From JB111 sp049856175 (GTDB lineage: Bacteria > Actinomycetota > Actinomycetes > Actinomycetales > Actinomycetaceae), in contig NZ_JBNDNA010000001.1 of assembly GCF_049856175.1 (NCBI RefSeq), positions 470,420 through 534,419 on the forward strand: DNA of 64,000 nt, read 5' to 3'. Below, piece by piece: positions 42,727 through 49,966 of this stretch (position 1 is its first letter; every line of letters begins with the position of its first letter). The notes beneath the pieces are model-generated. The model did not search any database, was not told the DNA's origin, and saw only the letters and a program-made list of their open reading frames with translations. The position numbers and the translations under genes are program-made.

Positions 42727-43302
42727 ATGGGCCGCCTGATCTACTGGATGAACGTCTCGCTCGACGGTTACGTCGCGGGCCCGGACGGCAGCCCCGGCTG
42801 GGCCGAGCCGAGCGCCGAGGTGATGGCCGCGTTCAACGCCGACACGGCCGACGTGGGCACGTTCCTCTACGGCCGCCGCATCTACGAGCTGATGAGCGTG
42901 TGGGAGACCGACCCCACGATCGCCGCCGGGTCGGCCGGCAACGCCGAGTTCGCGCGCCTGTGGCAGGCCGCCGACAAGGTCGTCCACTCCGCGACCCTCG
43001 GCGTCGTCCCCACCCGGCGGACCCGGGTCGAGCGGGCGTTCCGGCCCACGGACGTGGAGACCCTCAAGCGGTCGACGACGGCGGACCTCACCGTCAACGG
43101 CCCCACCCTCGCCGCTCAGGCGCTGCGTGCGGGTCTCGTCGACGAGGTCGGGATCTATCTCTGGCCGGTGGCCCTCGGCGGGGGCCTGCGGTTCCTGCCC
43201 GACGACGTCCGCCTCGACCTGCGCCTGACGAGCGAGCGACGGTTCGCGGGCGGGACCGTCCGCCTGCGCTACGACGTCGTCGGCTCCCGCGCGACCGTCT
43301 GA
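42727..43302 (+). CDS. RibD C-terminal/DHFR-like reductase, copy 2
   Basis: 191 residues, clearly paralogous to the preceding gene: MGRLIYWMNVSLDGYVAGPDGS, FLYGRRIYELM, ADKVVHSATL, TVNGPTLAAQALRAGLVDEV. GGGGGAG provides the ribosome site. The two form an operon by tandem duplication followed by strong divergence. The last codons (GSRATV, stop) are the first unit of a 29-bp tandem array that runs for another 115 bp. Confidence 0.9.
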   Translation: MGRLIYWMNVSLDGYVAGPDGSPGWAEPSAEVMAAFNADTADVGTFLYGRRIYELMSVWETDPTIAAGSAGNAEFARLWQAADKVVHSATLGVVPTRRTRVERAFRPTDVETLKRSTTADLTVNGPTLAAQALRAGLVDEVGIYLWPVALGGGLRFLPDDVRLDLRLTSERRFAGGTVRLRYDVVGSRATV

Positions 43303-43418
43303 CGGCACGCGGCTCCCGCGCGACCGTCTGACGGCACGCGGCTCCCGCGCGAGCGTCTGACGGCACGCGGCTCCCGCGCGAGCGTCTGACGGCACGCGGC
43401 TCCCCCGCGAGCGGCTGG
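43282..43418 (+). repeat. 29-bp x5 tandem array spanning a stop codon
   Basis: Units start at 43282, 43311, 43340, 43369 and 43398 and begin GGCTCCCGCGCGA(C/G)CGTCTG. Copy 1 contains the reductase stop. Since 29 is not a multiple of three, each copy presents the same stop-containing string in a new frame. Confidence 0.93.
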
Positions 43419-43459
43419 TGGCGCGCCGGCCGATCCGCGTGGTCGTCAGCGACCTCGGG

Positions 43460-44626
43460 TCAGAGTCCGGCGTCCTCGGGACTCAGCCGGGCGCCCTCTG
43501 CCCAGGCGCTGACAAGATCCGGGCCGGCCTGACCGAGCGGGCCGACCACGTACTCCAGCTCGTCGGTCGACAGCGGCTCCGCGTCGTCCACGGCGGCCAG
43601 GGCCTCGTCCACGCTCTCGACCATCTCGCCGGTGGTGGTGAGGTAGTCCGGGACCTCCAGCTCCGGGTCCACCGTCCCGACCAGCGGCGTACCTACGGCC
43701 GCGATCTTCGGGAACACGCTGCCGGGGATCCCCACGGCGACCTCGGCCCGTGCCGCTGCCTCCGCGGACCCCTCCTCGGCGATCTCGAACTCCTCCCAGA
43801 GGGACTCGTCCTCACGCGGGTGCAGCCCGACGAGGATCTCGTACCCCTCGTCGCTGAGCGCGTGCGCCGTCTCCAGGAGGAGCTCGGCCCCCGGTGCCGC
43901 ACCACCGGTCTCGTCCGGGTGCGTCACGCTGGTCAGGATCAGCACGGTGTCCGGCTCCGGTGCCGATTCCGGGGTGTCGTCCAGCTCCGGGACACCGACG
44001 ACCTCGATCTCGTCCTCGCTGATGCCGAGGTACACCGCGAAGGTCTCCTGCTCGGCGTAGGAGCCGGCCGTCACCGCCGTCAGCCGTGGCCGGACGTCGT
44101 CGGCGTACGGGGCCTCCTCGGGCTGGAGATAGGCGGTGCTGCTGGCCACCACCGGCAGGCCATCGAACTCCTGGACCACCTCGGCGGGCCATTCCTCGGC
44201 GCCGTTGATCACCAGCAGGTCGTAGTCGAGGGGATCGGCCTCGTCGAGCGGGACGGACGCCACCGCGGACTCCTCGTCGACCTCGGACATGTCGGGGACG
44301 ATCAGCTCGATCGTCCCGGCCTGTGCCGCGATCTCGTCAGCGACATGCTCGACGTGGTAGGCGCCCCACGGTTCGTTCGTGGCCACGGCGACCCTCAGGC
44401 CGGCACCGTCTGCCGCCTCCGGGTCGGCGTCGCTCTCGGCTTCCTCGGTCGCGGCTTCCTCGTTATCGGCGTCCTGCTCGGTGCCGGCGGCGTCCGCGTC
44501 CTGGATCTCGGTACCGGTGCCCGCGTCCGTCTCGGTGCCGTTGTCCGCGCCCTCCCCGCAGGCGACGAGGAGCAGGGCGATGGTGGGGACGGCGGCGAGG
44601 GCCGTGATGCGGGTTGTGGGTGCCAT
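43460..44626 (-). CDS. secreted lipoprotein with possible glycosyltransferase-B-like fold
   Basis: 388 residues. The signal peptide RITALAAVPTIALLLVACG has a lipobox LVAC. An acidic linker (TETDAGTGTEIQDADAAG onward, about 25-75) is followed by two Rossmann-like halves. The second half contains GYEILVGLHPREDESLWEEF and VAVGIPGSVFPKIAAVGTPLVG, reminiscent of the donor-side motifs of GT-B enzymes such as CDP-glycerol glycerophosphotransferases. Extracellular location would be odd for a nucleotide-sugar enzyme, so it may be a binding protein or degenerate relative. Confidence in the lipoprotein call is high, in the fold low. Confidence 0.75.
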   Translation of the reverse strand: MAPTTRITALAAVPTIALLLVACGEGADNGTETDAGTGTEIQDADAAGTEQDADNEEAATEEAESDADPEAADGAGLRVAVATNEPWGAYHVEHVADEIAAQAGTIELIVPDMSEVDEESAVASVPLDEADPLDYDLLVINGAEEWPAEVVQEFDGLPVVASSTAYLQPEEAPYADDVRPRLTAVTAGSYAEQETFAVYLGISEDEIEVVGVPELDDTPESAPEPDTVLILTSVTHPDETGGAAPGAELLLETAHALSDEGYEILVGLHPREDESLWEEFEIAEEGSAEAAARAEVAVGIPGSVFPKIAAVGTPLVGTVDPELEVPDYLTTTGEMVESVDEALAAVDDAEPLSTDELEYVVGPLGQAGPDLVSAWAEGARLSPEDAGL

Positions 44627-44883
44627 GGTGCCGGACTGTGCCCCGGCTCCATGAACCGGATGCGAACGCGGGGCGATCGCCTCCTGAACCGCTAGGCGTC
44701 GCTTCGCACCTCTGCCGGAGTACGGCTCGTGATGTCACGGAGGCGGGGGTGAGCGACTCGCGGGCCGGAGGGTGCGGTTCATGTGCGACGTCGTGGGGCG
44801 AGATCGTCGGCGGCGCGCGCCGGATGGTGTGGCGTCACCAGATCGTCACGTGGACCCGCTAGCAAGCGCCGTCCTCGACGCAT

Positions 44884-44912
44884 CGCTATGAGAACGCTAT
44901 GCTTTCGCTATG
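44884..44912 (+). promoter_or_regulatory. triple CGCTATG operator with leaderless promoter
   Basis: CGCTATG occurs at 44884, 44895 and 44906, exactly 11 bp apart, so on one face of the helix. The middle copy overlaps the -10 TATGCT (44898-44903) and the last contains the antitoxin ATG (44910). This arrangement strongly suggests cooperative antitoxin binding and autorepression. Confidence 0.75.
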
Positions 44913-45203
44913 AGTGTGGAGATTCGCCAGTCCGACCTGCGGAACGACAACGCATCGGTCATGCGACGCGTCGCTGAGGGTGAGTCCTTCGTGGTGACGG
45001 TCAACGGTCGGCCCGTCGCCGACGTCGTGCCGCACCGGCGTGACACGGGGCGCCGCCACTTCGTGACCGTCTCCGCCGCCGCCGAGGTGCTGGCCGTTGA
45101 GCCCGGACCGGAACCGGCGGCGTGGAAGGCCGACCTGCGTGCGGCCGACGAGGTCTTCGGTCCGGACGAGCTCGTCGATCCGTTCGACCGGGCGCTGCGG
45201 TGA
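44910..45203 (+). CDS. Phd/YefM-type antitoxin, module 2
   Basis: A 97-residue protein with the Phd/YefM N-terminal fold: MSVEIRQSDLRNDNASVMRRVAEGESFVVTVNGRPVADVVP. Its C-terminal region (AAWKADLRAADEVF, then VDPFDRALR) would neutralise the toxin. The stop overlaps the PIN toxin GTG. The upstream triple repeat is the probable DNA target. Translation appears leaderless. Confidence 0.92.
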   Translation: MSVEIRQSDLRNDNASVMRRVAEGESFVVTVNGRPVADVVPHRRDTGRRHFVTVSAAAEVLAVEPGPEPAAWKADLRAADEVFGPDELVDPFDRALR

Positions 45204-45622
45204 CCGCGGATCAGCCGCGTCGTGCCTTGCTCGACACCTCGGTGCTGATCGACTTTCCGGCCGCACAGGTGGCGGAGGCCGCGGACGAGGTCGCGGTCTC
45301 GGCCGTGTCGATCGCTGAGCTGCAGTACGGCGTGACAGCAGCGGCCGACCCGGTCGCCCAGATGTATCGACGCAGGCGCGTGCAGACGATCCTCGAGCAC
45401 TTCGAGGTGCTCGCCTTCGACACGGCGAGTGCCGAGTACTACGGGGCGCTTGCCGCGCTCGTGCGCCACCACGGCCGCAACCCGCGACCACGACGGATGG
45501 ACCTGCAGATCGCCGCGACCGCAGCACGGCACGGTCTCCGGCTCCTGACGCGCAACGGTGCTGACTTCCGGGGCCTGGAGTCGGCGCTGACCGTGATCGA
45601 CCTCGGGGTGCCGGCCGGCTGA
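45200..45622 (+). CDS. vapC: PIN-domain RNase toxin (VapC), module 2
   Basis: A 140-residue PIN protein with active-site acids in RALLDTSVLIDF, VSAVSIAELQYG, RRMDLQIAATAARHG and LTRNGADFRGL. It differs from the other two PIN toxins of the window in its R-rich YRRRRVQTILEHFEVL middle, fitting a distinct subfamily that pairs with Phd-type antitoxins. GTG start overlaps the antitoxin stop. Confidence 0.93.
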   Translation: MTADQPRRALLDTSVLIDFPAAQVAEAADEVAVSAVSIAELQYGVTAAADPVAQMYRRRRVQTILEHFEVLAFDTASAEYYGALAALVRHHGRNPRPRRMDLQIAATAARHGLRLLTRNGADFRGLESALTVIDLGVPAG

Positions 45623-45740
45623 GGTCGCGCCGGGCCGCCGGGCCGCCGGGCCGCCGGTCCGCCGGGCAGCCGCTGGAACGTCTCGCGGATCGGGTCTCCG
45701 ACGTCGGAATGACTCGTGGGCCTCACCCGTTGGCGCCGGT

Positions 45741-46673
45741 ATGAAGGTCATCGGATTGCAGAGCCCAGGCGGACCCGACGTGCTCGAGGTGATCGAGCGC
45801 CCCGACCCGACGCCGAGCGAGGGTGAGCTCCTCGTCCGCGTGCACGCGGCCGCCGTCAACCCCACGGACACGACCCGACGGGCGGGGACGGCACGGCGGC
45901 CTGCCGGCGACCCGCCGATCGTGCCGGGCATGGACGTCGCGGGCGTCCTGGAGGAGATCGGGCCGGGCGCCGAGACCACGCTCAAGGTCGGGGACCGCGT
46001 GATGGGCATCGTCGTGCCGAACGGCTCGCACGGCGGGTATGCCGAGAAGGTCGCGCTCCCGGCGGACTCGGTGGTGGCGGCTCCGCGCGACACGAGCCAC
46101 GCCGAGGCGGCCTCGCTGCCCATGAACGGCCTCACCGCGCGCCTCGCGCTCGACACGCTGGCGCTCCCGCGCGGCGGCGTCGTGGCCGTGTCCGGGGCCG
46201 CGGGGGCGATGGGCGGCTACGCGGTGCAGCTCGCGAAGGCGGACGGGCTCACCGTCGTCGCCGACGCCGCCGAGAAGGACGTCGAGCTGGTCAAGGAGCT
46301 GGGTGCCGACGTCGTGCTCGAGCGGGGCGACGAGTTCGCCGCGCGTGTGCGGGAGAAGTACCCCGACGGCGTGGACGGCGCGATCGACGGGGCGCTCCTG
46401 CACGCCGCGTTCGTCCCGGCGTTGAAGGACGGCGGCGAGATCGTCACCGTCCGCGGCTACGACGAGCCCGCCGAGCGGGGCGTGACCTTCGCGCCGATCT
46501 TCGTCGGAACGTACGCCCAGGAGCGCGCCAAGCTCGACACCCTGCGCAAGCAGGCCGAGAAGGGGGCGGTCACGCTGCGGGTGGCCGCGGTGCTCCCGAA
46601 GGACGAGGCGCCCGAGGCGCACCGCAGGCTCGAGGCCGGCGGCGTGCGCGGCCGCCTCGTGCTCGCGCTCTGA
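45741..46673 (+). CDS. NADPH:quinone reductase-like MDR oxidoreductase
   Basis: A 310-residue medium-chain dehydrogenase without the catalytic zinc site. It begins MKVIGLQSPGGPDVLEVIERPDP, has AAVNPTDTTRRAG, the substrate-side VPGMDVAGVLEEIG, and the nucleotide loop VAVSGAAGAMGGYAVQLAK in place of AxxGGVG. Likely a cytosolic quinone or enal reductase. It is transcribed alone, facing the SIP-domain gene. Confidence 0.9.
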   Translation: MKVIGLQSPGGPDVLEVIERPDPTPSEGELLVRVHAAAVNPTDTTRRAGTARRPAGDPPIVPGMDVAGVLEEIGPGAETTLKVGDRVMGIVVPNGSHGGYAEKVALPADSVVAAPRDTSHAEAASLPMNGLTARLALDTLALPRGGVVAVSGAAGAMGGYAVQLAKADGLTVVADAAEKDVELVKELGADVVLERGDEFAARVREKYPDGVDGAIDGALLHAAFVPALKDGGEIVTVRGYDEPAERGVTFAPIFVGTYAQERAKLDTLRKQAEKGAVTLRVAAVLPKDEAPEAHRRLEAGGVRGRLVLAL

Positions 46674-46705
46674 CCGTCGAGCGTGCCGAGCCACGGAGGT
46701 CCGGC

Positions 46706-47161
46706 TCAGGCCTCCGGGGGCCGGTGCCCCGGGCGCGCCCGGTCCGTGGCGGACCGGGCGCCCTGCCGGTGGTGGTGCTGGTGGATCCGGGCGTGCAGCT
46801 CGAGGTGCAGCTCCGCGAGCCGGGGGTTGTCCGAGCCGCCGACCCAGACGACGATCGGCCCCTCGTCGGGTGCGTCGCACAGCCACTCGGACAGCCACGC
46901 GCGCACGGCCCGCTCGAGGCGCGCGCCCTTGGGGAGCAGCAGGTGCCCCTCGTCGCCGACGTCCGCACGCGTCAGCCACCGGATGCCGATGCGCTCGGGC
47001 GCGACGACGTCGGGCAGGTGCTCGTCGGTGTCGACCTCCAGGTAGACCTGTCCGTAGGCGTTCTCGGGCAGCCGCGCGAGGACCGACCGGATGTAGGGGA
47101 TGTCGTCGTGCTCGCCGACCAGGAGCACGTGCGGGCTGGGTCCGGCGTCGCAGAGGCACAT
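46706..47161 (-). CDS. SIP-domain (siderophore-interacting-like) protein
   Basis: 151 residues corresponding to the NAD(P)H-binding half of siderophore-interacting flavoproteins: HVLLVGEHDDIPYIRSVLARLPENAYGQVYLEVDTDEHLPDV, GIRWLTRADVG and IVVWVGGSDNPRLAEL. The FAD-binding half is absent, as in other small actinobacterial SIP proteins, so it may form a complex with a separate subunit. An iron box lies just upstream. The start ATG (MCLCDAGPSPH) has two nearby cysteines. Confidence 0.83.
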   Translation of the reverse strand: MCLCDAGPSPHVLLVGEHDDIPYIRSVLARLPENAYGQVYLEVDTDEHLPDVVAPERIGIRWLTRADVGDEGHLLLPKGARLERAVRAWLSEWLCDAPDEGPIVVWVGGSDNPRLAELHLELHARIHQHHHRQGARSATDRARPGHRPPEA

Positions 47162-47171
47162 GACCCCATAG

Positions 47172-47190
47172 TTAGGTAAGGCTGCCCTCA
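47172..47190 (-). promoter_or_regulatory. DtxR/IdeR-type iron box
   Basis: TTAGGTAAGGCTGCCCTCA matches the 19-bp consensus TTAGGTTAGGCTAACCTAA at 14-15 positions. It overlaps the likely promoter of the SIP-domain gene, 10 nt upstream of its ATG. Repression by iron-loaded DtxR/IdeR is expected. Confidence 0.75.
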
Positions 47191-47377
47191 CTGGCAAGGT
47201 CGTGCCGGGTCGTGGACGCATCGACCCGCGCTCGGTCGAAACCGGGTTTCCGCTCAGTGGATTATCCTGCTCCCAGGTACCCGGATGTCCGTAGGCTGGT
47301 GGTATAGCGGCCGCAGCGAGGGGGCGTGCGGCCCGCCGAGGACACGTATCGCGACATCGAGCCAAGGAGTTCAGAAG

Positions 47378-49591
47378 ATGACGACCGAACAGCCCGCCGA
47401 CCACGAGCGCTCCACCGCCGAGGACCGGGTCGGGCGCGCGGGCCTCGACGTCTTCGCCCCGTTGGCCGCGTTCGTGGAGGACGAGGCGCTGCCGGGCACC
47501 GGCCTCGACGCCGACGCCTTCTGGCAGGGCCTGGCGTCGATCATCGCCGACCTCACGCCGGAGAACCGCCGCCTGCTCACGGTGCGCGACGACCTCCAGG
47601 CCACGATCGACCAGTACCACAAGGACCAGCCCGGCCTGCCGGACCCGGTGAAGTACAAGGAGTTCCTCACCGGGATCGGCTACCTCGTCCCGGAGCCGGC
47701 CGACTTCACCATCACGACGACGAAGGTCGACACCGAGGTCGCCGACGTCGCCGGCCCCCAGCTCGTCGTGCCCCTGCTCAACGCGCGGTTCGCCATCAAC
47801 GCCGCCAACGCGCGGTGGGGCTCGCTGTACGACGCCCTCTACGGCACGGACGCAGTTCCCGACGCGGGCGAGCACGCCCGCGGCAAGGAGTTCAACACCG
47901 TGCGGGCCGCCGAGGTCGTCCGCCGCGGCCGCGCGATCCTCGACCAGGCCGTCCCGCTGGCCTCCGGGTCGCACGCCGACGCCACGGCCTACCGGGTCGA
48001 GGACGGGGCCCTGCGCGTGGACCTGGGCTCGGGGGAGAGCGTGAGCCTCGCCGAGCCCGGCGCGTTCGCCGGGTACACGGGCGACGCGACCGCGCCGGAC
48101 ACGCTGCTGCTGCGTCACAACGGGCTGCACCTGGAGCTCGTCGTCGACCGGTCCGGGGCGATCGGCGCCACCGACGGCGCGGGTGTGCAGGACATCGTGC
48201 TCGAGTCCGCGATCACCACGATCATGGACCTGGAGGACTCGGTCGCCGCCGTCGTGCCGGAGGACAAGGTCCTGGGCTACCGCAACTGGCGCGAGCTCGT
48301 GCAGGGGACGCTCACCGCGGACGTGACGAAGAACGGGAAGACGTTCAGCCGCGTGCTCAACGCCGACCGCGAGTACACGGCGCCGGACGGCTCGACCCTG
48401 ACGGTGCCGGGGCGCTCGCTGCTGTGGATCCGCAACGTCGGCCACCTCATGCGCACCGACGCCGTGAAGGACGCCGACGGCGAGGACGTCTTCGAGGGCA
48501 TCCTCGACGCCGCGATCACGGCGCTCGGCAACCTCCCCGACCTTGCCGGTGAGCGCGCGGGCACGAACTCCCGCGAGGGTTCGATCTACATCGTCAAGCC
48601 CAAGATGCACGGGCCCGAGGAGGTCGCGTTCGCGGCCGAGCTGTTCTCCCGCGTCGAGGCGCTCCTCGGTCTCGAGCACGGCACGATCAAGATGGGCATC
48701 ATGGACGAGGAGCGGCGCACCACCGTCAACCTGCGCGCCGCCATCGCCGAGGCCGCGGACCGCGTGGCGTTCATCAACACCGGGTTCCTCGACCGGACGG
48801 GCGACGAGATCCACACGTCCCTGCATGCCGGTCCGATGCTGCCCAAGGGGCAGATCAAGGGCCTGGAGCTCATGGCGGCCTACGAGACGGCCAACGTCGA
48901 CGCCGGACTGGGAGCCGGCTTCTCCGGCAAGGCGCAGATCGGCAAGGGGATGTGGGCGATGCCCGACCTCATGGCCGACATGCTCGAGCAGAAGATCGCC
49001 CACCCGCGCACGGGCGCGAACACGGCGTGGGTCCCCTCGCCGACCGCCGCGACGCTGCACGCCCTGCACTACCTCGAGGTCGACGTCGACGCCGTGCGCG
49101 CCGAGATCACCGGGCGCGAGCCGCAGGTCGTGGACCCGATCCTCGTCCCGCCGTTGTCGGCCCACGACCTCTCCGACGACGAGGTGAGCTCCTCGCTCGA
49201 CGACAACGTCCAGTCGATCCTCGGCTACGTGGTGCGCTGGATCGACCAGGGCGTGGGCTGCTCGAAGGTGCCGGACATCCACGGCGTGGCGCTCATGGAG
49301 GACCGGGCCACGCTGCGGATCTCCTCCCAGCTGCTCGCGAACTGGCTGCACCACGGCGTGATCACCGAGGCCGACGTCGACGACTCGCTGCGCCGCCTGG
49401 CCCCCGTGGTCGACGAGCAGAACGCCGGCGACCCCGGGTACGAGGCGCTGATCGGCCCGGACGGGCCGGGCGTGGCCTACCGGGCGGCGCGGGCGCTCAT
49501 CGTCGAGGGCGCGACGCAGCCCAACGGGTACACCGAGCCGATCCTGCACCGGATGCGCCGCGAGAAGCTGGGCGCTGCGCCGCAGGACTGA
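47378..49591 (+). CDS. glcB: malate synthase G
   Basis: Condenses glyoxylate with acetyl-CoA to malate. The 737-residue length and motifs (TTIMDLEDSVAAVVPEDKVLGYRNW, then NREGSIYIVKPKMHGPEEVAF, HTSLHAGPMLPKG, ISSQLLANWLHHGV) define the G isoform. AAGGAG is 8 nt upstream of the ATG. No isocitrate lyase gene is adjacent. It would join fatty-acid degradation to gluconeogenesis through pckG. The 3' region carries a 31-bp tandem array and element A copy 3. Confidence 0.97.
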   Translation: MTTEQPADHERSTAEDRVGRAGLDVFAPLAAFVEDEALPGTGLDADAFWQGLASIIADLTPENRRLLTVRDDLQATIDQYHKDQPGLPDPVKYKEFLTGIGYLVPEPADFTITTTKVDTEVADVAGPQLVVPLLNARFAINAANARWGSLYDALYGTDAVPDAGEHARGKEFNTVRAAEVVRRGRAILDQAVPLASGSHADATAYRVEDGALRVDLGSGESVSLAEPGAFAGYTGDATAPDTLLLRHNGLHLELVVDRSGAIGATDGAGVQDIVLESAITTIMDLEDSVAAVVPEDKVLGYRNWRELVQGTLTADVTKNGKTFSRVLNADREYTAPDGSTLTVPGRSLLWIRNVGHLMRTDAVKDADGEDVFEGILDAAITALGNLPDLAGERAGTNSREGSIYIVKPKMHGPEEVAFAAELFSRVEALLGLEHGTIKMGIMDEERRTTVNLRAAIAEAADRVAFINTGFLDRTGDEIHTSLHAGPMLPKGQIKGLELMAAYETANVDAGLGAGFSGKAQIGKGMWAMPDLMADMLEQKIAHPRTGANTAWVPSPTAATLHALHYLEVDVDAVRAEITGREPQVVDPILVPPLSAHDLSDDEVSSSLDDNVQSILGYVVRWIDQGVGCSKVPDIHGVALMEDRATLRISSQLLANWLHHGVITEADVDDSLRRLAPVVDEQNAGDPGYEALIGPDGPGVAYRAARALIVEGATQPNGYTEPILHRMRREKLGAAPQD

Positions 49592-49629
49592 CGGGCGCGG
49601 TGCGGTGCGGCACCCGGGGCCGTCCCTTC

Positions 49630-49735
49630 CTGGGGCGCCGCTCCCTGGGGCCGCCGTTCGCTGGGGCGCCGCTCCCTGGGGCCGCCGTTCGCTGGGGCGC
49701 CGCTCCCTGGGGCCGCCGTTCGCTGGGGCCGCCTC
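49630..49735. repeat. 31-bp tandem array after glcB
   Basis: Units beginning CTGGGGCGCCGCTCCCTGGG start at 49630, 49661, 49692 and 49723 (partial), 39 bp after the stop codon. Each unit holds an internal half repeat (CTGGGGC-GCCGC/CTGGGGC-CGCCG). Confidence 0.92.
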
Positions 49736-49771
49736 GCTCCGGGTCCGCGCCACCTCCTCCACCCCCGGGTT

Positions 49772-49846
49772 CGCCGAGGCAATCGGGTAGCGCTCGAGTC
49801 AGTCCACCGCGTCGACTGACTCGGCACATATCCCGCTGCCTCGGCG
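49772..49846 (+). repeat. palindromic element A, copy 3
   Basis: Outer arms CGCCGAGGCAATCGGG and CCCGCTGCCTCGGCG; inner arms CGAGTCAGT (49795-49803) and ACTGACTCG (49815-49823), a perfect 9-bp stem. Confidence 0.85.
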
Positions 49847-49966
49847 CCATAGGAGCCGTTGCACGCCGCCGCTCCCCACCGGTCGGTGGGCAACGCGACC
49901 GGTCAGCGGACAGGGGCCGCTGAGTCGTCGCTCAACCCATTGCCCGCTCGTGGTGCGGCCGGTCGG

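Larger units (their letters stand above)
49592..49966. other. 375-bp repeat-rich gap between convergent glcB and abcF
   Basis: No gene is apparent. It contains the 31-bp tandem array (49630-49735), element A copy 3 (49772-49846) and about 100 bp with nothing recognisable before the ABC-F stop. Confidence 0.7.

Noticed and set aside
43282..43418. Possible CRISPR array (29-bp repeats)
   Set aside because: Repeats are contiguous with no unique spacers and no cas genes are present; it is a minisatellite.
46706..49762. 1018-codon minus-strand frame across glcB
   Set aside because: Only its last 151 codons (SIP-domain protein) are real; the rest is antisense to malate synthase G.
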